From contig CP087223.1 in the NCBI GenBank assembly GCA_020912385.1, forward strand, positions 310,001 through 374,000: DNA of 64,000 bases, written 5' to 3'. The translations under genes and the position numbers were made by a program. Below the pieces are notes generated by a model, which saw only the letters and a list, made by a program, of their open reading frames with translations, searched no databases and was not told where the DNA came from. This document shows, in pieces, positions 21,952-32,503 of this stretch (the first letter of the stretch is position 1; each line of letters starts with the position of its first letter). The DNA comes from Neofusicoccum parvum (Eukaryota > Ascomycota > Dothideomycetes > Botryosphaeriales > Botryosphaeriaceae).

Positions 21952-22878
21952 GGTGTGCAGGGGTGTGGAGTTCTGCCGGGGTGCGCTCGCTGCAGACCAC
22001 GAATGCGAACTGCAAGTTCTTTAAACTGGAACTCTGGCGGCGCTTGTATTACTCTCCATTTTCCCATGGTTTACTTGGTTGTACAGAGTCTCAGCTGCGT
22101 GCCGGGGCCATCGGGGGATTTGAGTAAAACTCGGGGGATTTTTTTGTGAGAAGCCGGATGCGGACAAGCTCAGATGGCTAACCCGATTAGGCAAATGTTA
22201 GTGCTGACGACCGCTCTTCATGCTCCGTAGCAGCCGAGTTGATACTCGCCGTTCTGCACTAACCGTCGGGATGCACGATGTCCAAGAGCGGCCGGGTAAT
22301 CACGGATTATGGTGCGCCTGGCTTGCAGTTTTGAGGGAGGAGAGTCTCTAGAAACAGGCTCAACCCATCGTAATCGCCGGGCCCGCCTTTACTACGAAGG
22401 CAGCATGCCTACGGAAATGATTACTTATGAAACAGCGGTTAGAATAGTATGGTAAGCGGTATAAATTCTTTTAACTGCGGCTCTTCTTCTACTGGACTTT
22501 GATGTTGTTGAATAAAATGTTGGATTTGTTCTACTGAAGAAAACAGAACACGGGGGATTTCGGCGCACTCTAGCGTTTGAGAATCCCGAATAACATTATA
22601 CTAAAATTACACCTTTCTCACGTTTATATTTCGGCCGAGACGATGGCTCGCACGAGGGTCGGGTCCAGAGGCTAGAGCAGGGTGTGTTTCATAAAAAGCG
22701 CAGAGGATTCTCTTTGTTTGTCCTTTTTGTTTTCGTGTCATTTCGTTTCCATCAGCTGCAGAACGAGCGAGTAATTGCTCGACAGCCTCCGGCAAGACAC
22801 GCCTCTGCCTTCGACGAGCCTGCTCTGAGCATATCAATCCGACTGCAGTGAAGCTCGGGAAACAGGAGAAAGAAAGAC
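21952..22878. promoter_or_regulatory. Divergent promoter of prenyltransferase and BVMO with three CGGGGGATTT motifs
   Basis: The only spacer between the two divergent key genes. CGGGGGATTT occurs at 22112-22121, 22132-22141 and 22551-22560, all on the plus strand; the first two are 20 bp apart. A CGG-containing repeated word is what a Zn2Cys6 regulator could bind, so it is a candidate site for the cluster regulator at 29.6-30.9 kb. Motif presence is seen; the role is inferred. Confidence 0.4.
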
Positions 22879-24783
22879 ATGGCCACCCCCGACCTCACCA
22901 CCCTCGAGACCCGGTACGCGCAGGAACGCGACAAGCGTGTGCGGGCGGAAGGCTTCGAGCAGTACGTCGCGCTCCGCGGCGCCGACGAGCCGCTCGCCGA
23001 CGACCCGTGGATCGGGCAGCATCCAGAGACGCAGGACTCTGAACCGCTCCAGGAAGGCGACAGCATCAAGTTCCTCATCATCGGCGCGGGCCACGTGGGG
23101 CTCCTGGCTGGCGGGCGGCTGGTCGAGGCCGGCTTCAGCGCCGACGACATCCGGCTGGTGGACGTGGCGGGCGGCTTCGGCGGGACGTGGTACTGGAACC
23201 GCTACCCGGGGCTGCAGTGCGACGTCGAGAGCTACATCTACCTGCCGTTCCTGGAGGAGACGGGCTACGTGCCCGCGCACAAGTACGCGTCCGGCGACGA
23301 GATCCGGCGGCACTGCGAGCGCGTGGCCGCGCACTTCGGGCTGCGCGGCCAGTTCGCCACGCGCGTGCTCAGCGCAGATTGGGACGAGGAGCGGCGGCGC
23401 TGGGCCGTCCGCCTGCGCAGGGAGCGCGGCGGCGGCGCCCCAGCGGAGGCCACGGTGCTCGCGCAGTTCGTCATCCCCGCCAGCGGGCTGTTCACCGCGC
23501 CCAAGGCGCCCCGGCTCGACGGCTTCGCAGACCTGCGCCGCAGCATCCCCGTCTTCCACACCGCGCGCTGGGACTACGGCTGCACGGGCGGGTCGCCGAC
23601 GGACCCGTCGCTGACGAAGCTGCAGGGCAAGCGCGTCGGTGTGGTCGGCACGGGCGCGACGGCGGTGCAGGTGGTGCCGGCGGTGGCGCGCTGGGCCGGC
23701 TCGCTGCTCGTCTTCCAGCGCACGCCGTCGTACTGCGGCCCGCGGCGCCAGCGCGCCACCGACGCCGCCGCCTGGCCCCGCGACGTGGCGGCCGGCCCCG
23801 GCTGGCAGCGCGCGCGCCGCCTCAACTTCGACAGCTTCCTCGCCGGCGAGCCGCTCGCGCCGGGCCACCCCGACCTGGTCGCCGACGGCTGGACCCAGCT
23901 GGGGCGCGGCTTCGCGGGCTTCGTGGGCGGCCCGCGGCTGGTCGAGCCGCGGGGGGTGGCGGCGCACGCGCGCGCACTGCACGAGCTGGACGCGCCGCTG
24001 GTCGAGCGGGCGCGCGAGCGCGTGCGGCGCGAGGTGGCGGATCCGGACACGGCGGAGCGGCTGCTGGCGTGGTATCCCGGGTGGTGCAAGCGGCCGGCCT
24101 TCCACGACGACTACCTGCCCGCCTTCAACCGGCCCAACGTCACTCTCGTCGACACGGACGGGCGCGGCGTCGAGCGCTGCACGCCGCGGGGTGTCGTGGC
24201 CAACGGCGTCGAGTACGAGCTCGACGTGTTGATCCTGGCGACGGGCTACGCGCTGGCCGCGGGGAGCGAGTCGGCGCCAGGGGCTCTCACTGGCGTGCGC
24301 ATCACCGGGCGCGGCGGCCGGCGCATCGAGGACAAGTGGGGCGCGCCGGACTTTGGCACGCTGCACGGCATCGCGACGCGCGGCTTCCCCAACCTGTTCT
24401 TCCCCGTCAGCGTGGGCGGCATCGGCTCGGCCAACCTCACCGGCACCTTCGACATCATGGCCACGCACATCGCCAACGTCTTGAAGGAGGCAGAGCGCAG
24501 AGCGCCGGACCCGGCTGCACTGGTGATCGAGGCGACCAAGGCGGCCGAGGATGCGTGGACGGACGAGGTGGAGAAGAGGATGCTGTGGTTTTCCGTCATC
24601 CGCGCGTGCACGCCGGGCTACTTCAACCACGAGGGTGCCACGCTGCGCCAAGCTCCCATGAGCGATGAGGAACGAAGGCTTGCGATGCGAAAGGGACGGT
24701 GGGGAGGCGGCGTTGCACTGTACGAGCGCATTGTACGCGAGTATGATGAAAAGGGAGATATTGAGGGATTTGAAGTTTTATAA
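22879..24783 (+). CDS. Baeyer-Villiger monooxygenase
   Basis: Intron-less frame of 634 residues, the usual size for fungal BVMOs that have the N-terminal extension (here LETRYAQERDKRVRAEGFE). The FAD Rossmann motif is FLIIGAGHVGLLAGGRL near residue 63, followed by GGFGGTWYWNRYPG. The BVMO fingerprint region is VFHTARWDYG, and the NADPH-binding motif VGVVGTGATAVQVVP follows. The ATG motif DVLILATGYALA and the region FPNLFFPVSVGGIG are also present. It would insert oxygen next to a ketone using FAD and NADPH, giving a lactone or ester. Relatives expand rings in austinol, terretonin and similar meroterpenoids. The gene is extremely GC-rich, unlike the AT-rich DNA that follows its stop codon. Confidence 0.93.
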   Translation: MATPDLTTLETRYAQERDKRVRAEGFEQYVALRGADEPLADDPWIGQHPETQDSEPLQEGDSIKFLIIGAGHVGLLAGGRLVEAGFSADDIRLVDVAGGFGGTWYWNRYPGLQCDVESYIYLPFLEETGYVPAHKYASGDEIRRHCERVAAHFGLRGQFATRVLSADWDEERRRWAVRLRRERGGGAPAEATVLAQFVIPASGLFTAPKAPRLDGFADLRRSIPVFHTARWDYGCTGGSPTDPSLTKLQGKRVGVVGTGATAVQVVPAVARWAGSLLVFQRTPSYCGPRRQRATDAAAWPRDVAAGPGWQRARRLNFDSFLAGEPLAPGHPDLVADGWTQLGRGFAGFVGGPRLVEPRGVAAHARALHELDAPLVERARERVRREVADPDTAERLLAWYPGWCKRPAFHDDYLPAFNRPNVTLVDTDGRGVERCTPRGVVANGVEYELDVLILATGYALAAGSESAPGALTGVRITGRGGRRIEDKWGAPDFGTLHGIATRGFPNLFFPVSVGGIGSANLTGTFDIMATHIANVLKEAERRAPDPAALVIEATKAAEDAWTDEVEKRMLWFSVIRACTPGYFNHEGATLRQAPMSDEERRLAMRKGRWGGGVALYERIVREYDEKGDIEGFEVL

Positions 24784-25213
24784 CAATATTGTATAAAATA
24801 TCTCTTTTTTTCTTCTGAATAAAAAAATCTCAATACAAGAACGAAATGGAAAAGTTCATTACAAAAGTTATGAATATATTAAAGTGATTGAATTTTGTTT
24901 GAATTTTGAAAAAGAATTAGACTAAACTTTAGTAAATAAACCCGTCAAACTAGTAAATATTATATTAAAGACTAGCACACGGAGTAGAAAAGCCTTACTA
25001 CTAGTAGAATATGAGACTACTACTTCAAGTGAACTATTCTCGGCGCGTAAATTGGCACCGACTATTACACGAGGCGAAACAGACAATCGGTGTGATTTGA
25101 AGCCCGACGAGTCATAAAAGCCCGATGGCAAACCAAGATAAAATGGCTGAGCAATCCATGGACACGTGTTACTCGTAATAACACCCGAGACGAGCTCAGA
25201 AGGAAGGATCATC
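24784..25213. other. Intergenic spacer, AT-rich at first
   Basis: Presumed 3' end of the BVMO transcript and promoter of the SDR. No gene seen. Confidence 0.5.
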
Positions 25214-26123
25214 ATGTCAACAGTGCTCTCGGGAGTGGCTTTCATCACCGAAGCGGGGTCAGGTAAGCGCGCCCAATGACGCTCCTCCAACCACGATCAC
25301 AACCAACACAGTCCCGCAGGCTTCGGCCAGAGCACCGCGTACTCGCTTGCCCGGCACGGCGTCCGCCAATTTGCCCTCGTCGACGCCAACGAAGCCGGCC
25401 TCCAGGAGACGACCAAGACACTGGAGTCCCAGCACGGCGTGACGGACGTCCTGCCGCTGCACACCCCGGGCACGAACGAAGACGCCGTCGAGGCGGCCGT
25501 CCAGCAGGCCGCGACGCGCTTCGGGCGGCTCGACTTCGCCATCAACAACGCCGGCTTCGGCGGGCCGCTGGGCGGCAGCCCGGACACAGCACCCGCGGCC
25601 TTCGAAGCCCACCTGGCCACGAACGTCACGGGCTCGTGGCTGTGGCACCGAGCCCAGCTGCGGCAGATGCTGCAGCAGGAGCCGCGCGGGCTCCGGTACG
25701 GCCGCGGCAGCATTGTGCACGTCTGCTCGGTGCACGCGTTCGCGGCGTCGCCGCCGCAGGTGGCCGCCGGCGCGTACGTCGCCGCCCGCCACGCCGTGCT
25801 CGGCCTGACCCGCTCCGAGGGCGTGCTGTACGCCCCGCGCCAGATCCGCATCAACGCGCTGTGCCCCGGCTACACCGAGTCGCCGCTCATCGACTCCTCG
25901 GAGCAGCTCAAGGCCCTTGTTGGTGGCCTCGTGCGTGATCGTGTGCCGGCGGGCCGCCTGGGGAAGCCGGAGGAGGTTGCTGATGCTGTTGTGTTCCTCG
26001 CCAGCCCGATGAGTAGTTACATGTATGGCCAAGCTCTGGTGCTTGATGGGTATGTCGTCGTCCGATCCGCGTGTGATTGTGCACAGAGTGCTGATTGGCA
26101 ACAGGGGCTACCTCGCTCAGTGA
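25214..26123 (+). CDS. Classical short-chain dehydrogenase/reductase with YxxxR active site
   Basis: Three exons, 25214-25262, 25320-26049 and 26105-26123, encode 265 residues; introns 25263-25319 and 26050-26104. The cofactor motif across splice 1 reads FITEAGSGFGQSTAYSLA, a variant of T-G-x3-G-x-G. NNAGF and ATNVTGSW are typical, and the catalytic Ser sits in VHVCSVHAF. Where the family has Y-x-x-x-K, this protein reads AYVAARHAVLGLTRS, i.e. Tyr followed by Arg. The last exon supplies GGYLAQ, a usual SDR C-terminus, which supports the model. Presumably it oxidises or reduces a hydroxyl/ketone in the pathway, but the Lys-to-Arg change may alter or abolish activity. Confidence 0.88.
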
Positions 26124-26925
26124 GACTGTAGTATTCTACTTCAGGAATCATCGTTTCTCATAGCTGGATCCATTACTGGATAAGATTCAGGTGGGGTGCA
26201 CGTAAGGAATTGCTGCAGTCGTGTTTCGACACGCCAGACCAAAACGGTGATGGAGAATTTGATTGAGTACGTGGGATCGGTGAACATGGAGGCGACTTGT
26301 TGAATCTTTCCACCTCTATGATGTATTGCAAGAACGGGATAAACCAATATAAGTAAAGTAGCACTTTCCACACTTATACTACCGTTTCTACCACTCGTAC
26401 TTGTGCCTTGTATTTATATTAATAACGTATAAATAAAATTTGACTACATACTACATATATTTCTAGCCATTACCTTTTACTTTTCTAATCTCTTTTCTAA
26501 CCAAAAGACATTAAGAGAGGGAGACGTACTGCCTTTAAAATTCTGGAGCATGCTATTAGTATATAGGTCTTCTATAGCAGCTTTAGGATTAGAGGACGGC
26601 CTTTTTATGAACGAAGCCTCGTCCCTCTCGAGCGTCGGAGACAGCAGCGGCTTAATAGTCAAGAGGTTATTGCGGTTGCCGGCATCGTCACGTACTTAAC
26701 TAGGAATAAATTACTCATACTACTACTCTTGACTTAACTATTTCTAATCTATTCTACCATTTTTAATCTCTATTAATAGTTGAACCTAAAATATTCTAAA
26801 AAGTAATTAGAAAAGTAATTAGAATTAAAGTAGTCAAGATATCACGAAAGGAAGCCTACTTTAGTAAGTACTCAGTATAGAAATAGTGTTATAAGTATAG
26901 AAAGTACTACTCTATACACATGTTG
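26124..26925. other. AT-rich intergenic DNA
   Basis: From about 26.38 kb strongly AT-rich up to the solo LTR, as in RIP-affected repeats. No coding frame with motifs. Confidence 0.5.
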
Positions 26926-26930
26926 TGTGG

Positions 26931-27376
26931 TGTAACGGAGTGCCTTCTACTACACGACTTCGGAGTCGTCGGGTAGGAGTTGGGTAACCGAAGGGTTTAC
27001 CTTGAGGACAAGAGTGGGTAAGGATAAGCGAGAAGAGAAGTGGGATGTTCACGTGCGGACTGGAATGCACGCGATAAGACTCGTTACCAGCAATGAGTGA
27101 GATTGCTACTTTGAGTTGACCACAAAGGGTCAAGTATCTAGCTAAGTGAGTGTGCTTATATACTGTAGGAAAGCTATGACAATCTGGATGTCCCTCATGG
27201 ATATGAGGGTTGGATGGCCCTCATGGATTTGAGGGTTGGATCTGTTCTGATCCAATGTGGGTCCTTGTGGAGCCGCACGTGGTGTAGCACGTGATGTCTT
27301 CCTTGGCGTTTGTTCTTGCGCCCGTTGTCCGCGCTTCCCGTCTTCCCTCATCTTAGTCGGACTGGGGTTCGTAACA
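26931..27376 (+). mobile_element. Solo LTR of a retrotransposon (copy 2)
   Basis: Begins TGTAACGGAG and ends TTCGTAACA, with a perfect 5-bp direct repeat TGTGG on both sides (26926-26930 and 27377-27381). Homologous to 6132-6596 in inverted orientation. The element stops about 80 bp from the O-methyltransferase stop codon, so it sits inside the cluster between the SDR and the methyltransferase. No internal retroelement genes. Confidence 0.8.
27185..27236 (+). repeat. Two 26-bp tandem units, each a small palindrome
   Basis: TGGATG-CCCTCATGGAT-TGAGGGT occurs twice head to tail (27185-27210 and 27211-27236). CCCTCA pairs with TGAGGG in each unit. It lies within the solo LTR. Confidence 0.7.
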
Positions 27377-27457
27377 TGTGGATTCTATATTTTCCCGTTG
27401 CAAGAAAGAATTGATATAGTCTATCAAACAGCGCCTGTGCAGCAAACAGACCTACAC

Positions 27458-29024
27458 TTACAGCTTTTCCGAACTCGGTGCTCGAGCACCGACGATCTGG
27501 ATACTGTCCCCGTGCATGCTGTACGGCACCAACATCTTGCGCTCCAGCCCGGTGGCTTCAAAGATACCATCCCACTCCGCCAGTGACCTCTCCCTCGCCC
27601 CGTAATTGGCCATCATGAGCAGGTCGAACGAGGCCCCGTACCAATGCACACCGTCATCCCTGATGACAAGCTCGTCCAACAAGATGATCGAATCCGGCGC
27701 AAGAGCGTTCTTCAGCCGGGACAGGATGGTACAGCATGCCTCGGTCGGCCAGTCGTGCAAGATATTCCGCAGATAGTAGATGCGCGCGCCCTTCACCGGC
27801 TGCGCTTTCGTGAAGTCATGGTGCACCACCTCCAGCCCAGCAATGGCCTTGGCCGAATCGATGGCCGCCGCGTGCGTGTCCTGCAGCACCACGCGCCCCT
27901 GCAGCCCGGGGAACCTCCTCAACACCTCCCTGCACTGATGCCCGTGCCCGCCTCCGACGTCGACGAACAGCGTGCGGTGCTCATTGCCGGCGGCGCTGCT
28001 GCGGTCGGCCACGTACTCACCCAGCGGGAACACGTCCAGCCAGCTCTTCTGCCCGACCCGCTGGAACGACATGTACTCGTTGAACGCCTGCTGGTGTCGC
28101 GGCCGCTGCGCTAGCCACTCGAAAAAGTGTAGATCGGTCTCCTGGCTAAGGTTGAATGGCAGGTTCTTGTTGTCCTGTGGCTGCTTGTATGCGTTGTTTG
28201 CCAGCCACTTTGGGAGCGCGCTGTACAGCCCGATATTCCGCTCCGTGCTGTAGTAGAGGTGGCTTCCATCAGCAAACCAATCAATCTCATTAAAAACGCA
28301 GAGAAGGAGAAGAAGAGGGAGGAGGAGAAGAAAAAGGAGAGGAAAAAAAAAAGAAAATTAAGAGAAAAAGAAAAGAAAAGAAGAAAAAGAGTAGGAAAAG
28401 TAAAAGAAAAGAAGAAAAAGAACAATAAAAGGAAGATAAAGAGAAGAAAAAGAATAGGAAAAAGAAGATAAAGAGAAGAAAAAGAACAGTGAAAAGAAGA
28501 TAAAAAGAAGGAAAAGACAAAACTCACACATGAAACACCACCGCCTCCATCCCCTCCCCAGCCAACCACCGCGTCACGCCCGTCGCGCGATACTCCTCCA
28601 CCCCCACCCGCTCCACCATCCACTGCGTCGCCGCGTACCGCAGCACCCGCCGCAGCAGCGCCTCCTCCGCGCCCGTCGCCTCCGCCAGCTCCTCCACGCT
28701 GCTCGCGGCCCGCCCCTCGCCCTCCCGCGCCGCCAGCAGCCGCCACAGCCCCAGGTCCACGCCCACCCGCGCGATGTTCGGCGGCAGCGCGCAGAACACT
28801 AGCCGCTGCATCGTGTCCCACGGCTGCTCCAGCCGGAGCGAGGCCAGCCGCATGGCTTCGAGGAGGCGGAGGGAGGTGGGCGAGCTGGAGGCGAGCAGGC
28901 TGGCTGGGATGTGGCCCGCCGCGAGGGATTCGAGGGCCGTCAGGAGCGGGGTGATTGCGGCTTCGTCGCCGCCGTCGTCAGACTGGGGGGTCGGCGGGTC
29001 GGGGAAGGGGGTTGGAGAGGCCAT
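27458..29024 (-). CDS. O-methyltransferase, SAM-dependent (plant-type / Methyltransf_2)
   Basis: Exon 1 is 29024-28530, exon 2 about 28285-27458, giving roughly 440 residues. The N-terminal dimerisation/winged-helix part includes RLVFCALPPNIARVGVDLGL and LLRRVLRYAATQWMVERVG. In the catalytic part SAM motif I is FVDVGGGHGHQCREVLRRF, and the catalytic-base region is YYLRNILHDWPTEACCTI; DSIILLDELVI follows. The intron is about 240 nt and nearly pure pyrimidine on this strand. The exact join is uncertain: donors GTGTGA (28529) or GTGAGT (28527) can pair with acceptors ending at 28286 or near 28265. It would methylate a hydroxyl of the pathway product. Confidence 0.85.
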
Positions 29025-29619
29025 TGCTGGTGTTCTTGTTTGAGGTGGTGGTGTGGGTGTGGCCGAATTGAGGAAAAGATGGGATGGCCTCTGCCAGGGG
29101 TTTGAGTAACCACTAAGGGTAATCTATATGTATATACGGTGTTGTGGGTTTGCGGGTCGAAGTTCGTATTGTGCAGCGAGTGTTGTATTAGCACGTGCCG
29201 ATTATGCCGTGCTTTTGATAGTGCTTCCAGCTGGCGGTGCCATCGTCGGCGCCCGAGTTTCACGGCGTTTCGGAAGGTTTTTAGGAATTGGCGAGCGAGC
29301 AGCAGGAAAACACCGCATTTTGCTCGAACAGAGAGTAAGTCCCGGGACGGATCACAAGCCAAACTCTGGAAGCACTGTTTGTTTAGCAATGGCCGGTGGT
29401 TCAAGGAGCCAAGTAGCCAAGCATCCCCGAAGCCAAGTCGCCGATGCACTTCCCATCTGTCGCTTACACCCAGACACTAAGAGAGACATTTCTCAATTCA
29501 ACGGTACATGCCGATGCAAGCAAACCCCATGACAAATCACCCCACTTTTACCCCTACCCCTGCCCAGCGAAACCCATCCACTATATCTCTCCCGTCCCCC
29601 TCCTACCCATCCTCCTCCA
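29025..29619. other. Spacer between methyltransferase and regulator
   Basis: Contains the promoter of the methyltransferase and the 3' end of the regulator; no gene recognised. Confidence 0.5.
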
Positions 29620-30873
29620 TCACATCTGCGCCCTCACCACCTCCACCCTCTCCGCAACCTTCCCAGCAAACTCCCCCACCAAATCCGCACACAACGCCCA
29701 AGCACAGCCCCCCGCCCCTCCACCCCCCTCCACCAACGCCCCCCGCAACCCCCCCAACACCTCCAACCCCTCCACCATCCGCCTCACCACCAGCGTCCGC
29801 ACCGCCGCCCGCCTCTCCGCCCCGCCGATCGCCAACCCCCCGCACCGCAGCGGCGCGCCGTCGTCCTCGCCGCACAGAACGCCCTTGTCGCTCCCGGTGG
29901 GACTCGCCCACAGCGACGCGTCCCCCATCAGCGGCGACAGCGCGCGGTCGACGCAAGAGCACACCAGCAGCGCGGTCGAGGCGCGCGTGCGGCAGGCGTT
30001 GGGGCAGGCGAGGGTGGCGCGGCAGCGCGCGAGGAGGGCTTTGGAGGCGAGGAGGGCGGTGGGGGGCGGGGTGGGGGGCGGGGAGAGGTGGGCGAGGAGG
30101 GTGGTGGTGCAGTGGCAGGGGTGGGTGGAGGGGGAGGGAGAAGGGGAGGGCGTGCAGTTGTCGGGGGTGGTGATGGGCGCGGGGGGGATGGTGGCGGGGT
30201 GGTGCGCGGGTTGGTGCGGGCTTTGGTGCTGGTGTTGGGCGTGCGGCGATGAAGGCTCCCACGGTGCGGGTGCCGGTGCGCTGTTGAAGCTTGGAGCGAG
30301 GAGGTCGGGCGAGAGGTCGAAGTCGGAGAACATGTCGTAGTCGCAGTCGGCGGTTTGCGTGGGGCCGCTGCCGTCCGAGTCGGCGAGGTCGAGCAGGCCG
30401 TGGAGGAAGTAGTCGTCGGGCTGCGGGTCGTGGGAGAAATGCATGTCGTCCGGGCTCAGCAGTTGGATTGGTGGCGCCAGGCCAGGGATGACGGCCGCGT
30501 TGGAGCTGGTGCAGTGGGCGGAGGTGGAGCCGGTGGTGCCGGGGGGAGACAAGGGCGGCCCCCATCGTGTGGCTGGAATATTGATGCAGTGCTCCGCTGC
30601 CGGTGTCAGCTGCCTGGACTGGCTGGAGGACTGGCTGCTTTCGGCGCTGGAGGAAGATTTGTTGCTGCTCGCATCGTTACGAGTGCGTGGTCGTCCGGCA
30701 CGCCGTGCTGGGCTGTAGACGCACTCCATGCCCTTGTGGGCGCATCTGCGGCATGCCGGCCGTTCTTGGTCACAGCGAATCTTTGAACGCTGGCACCTGT
30801 CACATGCAAGACGGTACTTGATGGGCTTCGGGGTGGGGGCGCTGCCCTTCGCGCTCGAACGGCCGTCGTGCAT
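29620..30873 (-). CDS. AflR-type Zn2Cys6 cluster regulator
   Basis: A 417-residue frame without obvious introns. The zinc cluster near residues 23-50 is complete: ACDRCQRSKIRC then PACRRCAHKGMEC, spacing x2-x6-x6-x2-x6. It is followed by the basic RRAGRPRTR typical of AflR-like proteins. A long Ser/Pro/His-rich middle leads to a C-terminal domain with ALLASKALLARCRATLACP, STALLVCSCVDRALSPL and VRTLVVRRMVEGLEVLGGLR. It is expected in the nucleus, activating the surrounding genes; the CGGGGGATTT repeats between prenyltransferase and BVMO are candidate targets. Low-complexity C-rich DNA in the 3' part encodes Pro/His runs. Confidence 0.88.
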   Translation of the reverse strand: MHDGRSSAKGSAPTPKPIKYRLACDRCQRSKIRCDQERPACRRCAHKGMECVYSPARRAGRPRTRNDASSNKSSSSAESSQSSSQSRQLTPAAEHCINIPATRWGPPLSPPGTTGSTSAHCTSSNAAVIPGLAPPIQLLSPDDMHFSHDPQPDDYFLHGLLDLADSDGSGPTQTADCDYDMFSDFDLSPDLLAPSFNSAPAPAPWEPSSPHAQHQHQSPHQPAHHPATIPPAPITTPDNCTPSPSPSPSTHPCHCTTTLLAHLSPPPTPPPTALLASKALLARCRATLACPNACRTRASTALLVCSCVDRALSPLMGDASLWASPTGSDKGVLCGEDDGAPLRCGGLAIGGAERRAAVRTLVVRRMVEGLEVLGGLRGALVEGGGGAGGCAWALCADLVGEFAGKVAERVEVVRAQM

Positions 30874-32503
30874 CGTTCGCGGTGGTTGAGTGAGCGGCGC
30901 AGAAGCTGTGGGGGAGGGAAATGCAAATCGAGGGCGGGCTCAACCCAGCACCCGGCTTGCGGTGTATGTACCTGCAGCTCAAAAGTAGTTCTTGCCGCCC
31001 GAAATCATGTCACCGCAGCGTTCCGCACGGGCCGGTGGCATTGAGCCCTCCCACCCAATGCACCGGATCCCCATTGGGCCGGACTCGCTACCGCGGTGCT
31101 GTCATCGAGTGCGCTGGACCAGCAGCGCCTGTACTGTGGTATCAGGCGTGAGTGTTGTTGGTGCGGTTTTGACGCAGTGTTGCTGCCGCGCTTTCCCGGT
31201 TGATTTTCCCTGGCACGGACGTTCTGCACCCCTGTCGATGGAGCCGCGCTGATGGTCCTATAGTACGTGTACGTCTATGCTTTCTCCACAGAACTCGTTC
31301 GACCACCTCGGCAGTTTCAGTGGAGCCTGGGGATGAGGATCGGGCAAGCGGTCGCGAGCCGGCCAAACACGAGAACCTTTGCCGGTCAATACGAGAACCT
31401 TGTCCCACAGTGCGGAGTTGGAGGGCGACGCCCCGTATAGAGTCCATGTATTGTTAGCGCAACGTCAAGCGGTATCATTGGCCGATACGTCGGAGCTGAA
31501 ACAACCGCAGCTATGCTGCGTGTAGGCCAACCGTCGCGCTAACAATCAATGTCCTACGAGGGTGGTGTACGCCATGCGCTCAAGGTGCCGTGGCTTTCCT
31601 CCGGATCGTTCCACAGAATACCCAACGGCAGCGAGCGTCTGTGGGGGAGCGGGGCAAACCATATAAAATTCCCCGTCCCGGTTTCTCCGTCCTGGAGCAG
31701 ATTCCGACGGAGATTCAAATCCTGGGGTGTCTCGCATCTGACGCGGCTTCTTCGTCTTTGAGCCAACATCTACCTGTTACATCCTATTCCAGGGCCGCTT
31801 CATCGCACGGAGAAGCAAATTTGATCAGCCGGTGTTTGAAGGAGTCCTGGCTTGTGGATGCCCTGAATCGGTATTTGGTTACAACTGCAGGCCGAGTCAT
31901 GATCAGTTGCTGATGGTGACGCAAAAGGATATCGGTTAGTCAGGCGCGGCAAGGTGCCTATAACCTAGTCCGTCCTGGTGATTCGAGTAGAAGATGACTA
32001 CCGCTGACCTATTATTCCCTGCCACGGTCGTACGTCTTTGTCAAAAACACGGTGAATACATGCCGCTTCTAGCCGGTATCCTCTCCCATCCTGGCGATCG
32101 TCGCTTAAAATTCCCTCATCCGGCGCTCCCCAAACTCCTCGTATGTTTTGCCAAGCCTCAATTGATTCGTGTGCGCATTCGGTCGCACGGCTCGCCTTTC
32201 CAAGTTGTACTGATCGAGGTGGATAATTAGGGTCCAGCTCGGCTTTCACCTACATCAACCGAACATCTCCGAGCCCCATTGCAAAGCTCCGAGCTGCACC
32301 TTTCCCCACCTTGGTAGCATGTTACGAGTCATGGTATGTTCTGCATGTCGTTAGGAGAGGGGTGATGTTAAATGCAAGCTTGGTCCACCTGAATCAAGTA
32401 GCGATAAAGGGTTTACATGGTGTGAGATCAGAGGTGTTGCTCAAAAGTGGAATTCATGCAGGACTCTTGTGTGACCGTTATCGAAGTGGGAGCGGAGAAC
32501 AGC
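30874..32503. other. Gene-free stretch inside the cluster
   Basis: About 1.6 kb with no frame showing a family motif. A small inverted-repeat element lies at 31450-31546. A missing small membrane terpene cyclase was looked for here and not found. Confidence 0.5.
31450..31546. mobile_element. Small inverted-repeat element (MITE-like)
   Basis: ATTGTTAGCGCAACG at 31450-31464 is mirrored by CGTCGCGCTAACAAT at 31532-31546, 14 of 15 positions matching. Total length about 97 bp, no coding capacity. No clear target duplication. Confidence 0.5.

Noticed and set aside
23187..24668. Very long frames inside the BVMO on both strands
   Set aside because: They result from the high GC content, which removes stop codons; their Arg/Ala/Gly-rich translations carry no motifs.
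26931..27376. Tandem palindromes as a CRISPR-like array
   Set aside because: Only two units with no spacers, in eukaryotic DNA inside an LTR.
31590..32230. Candidate small membrane terpene cyclase in the cluster gap
   Set aside because: No run of hydrophobic helices in any frame.
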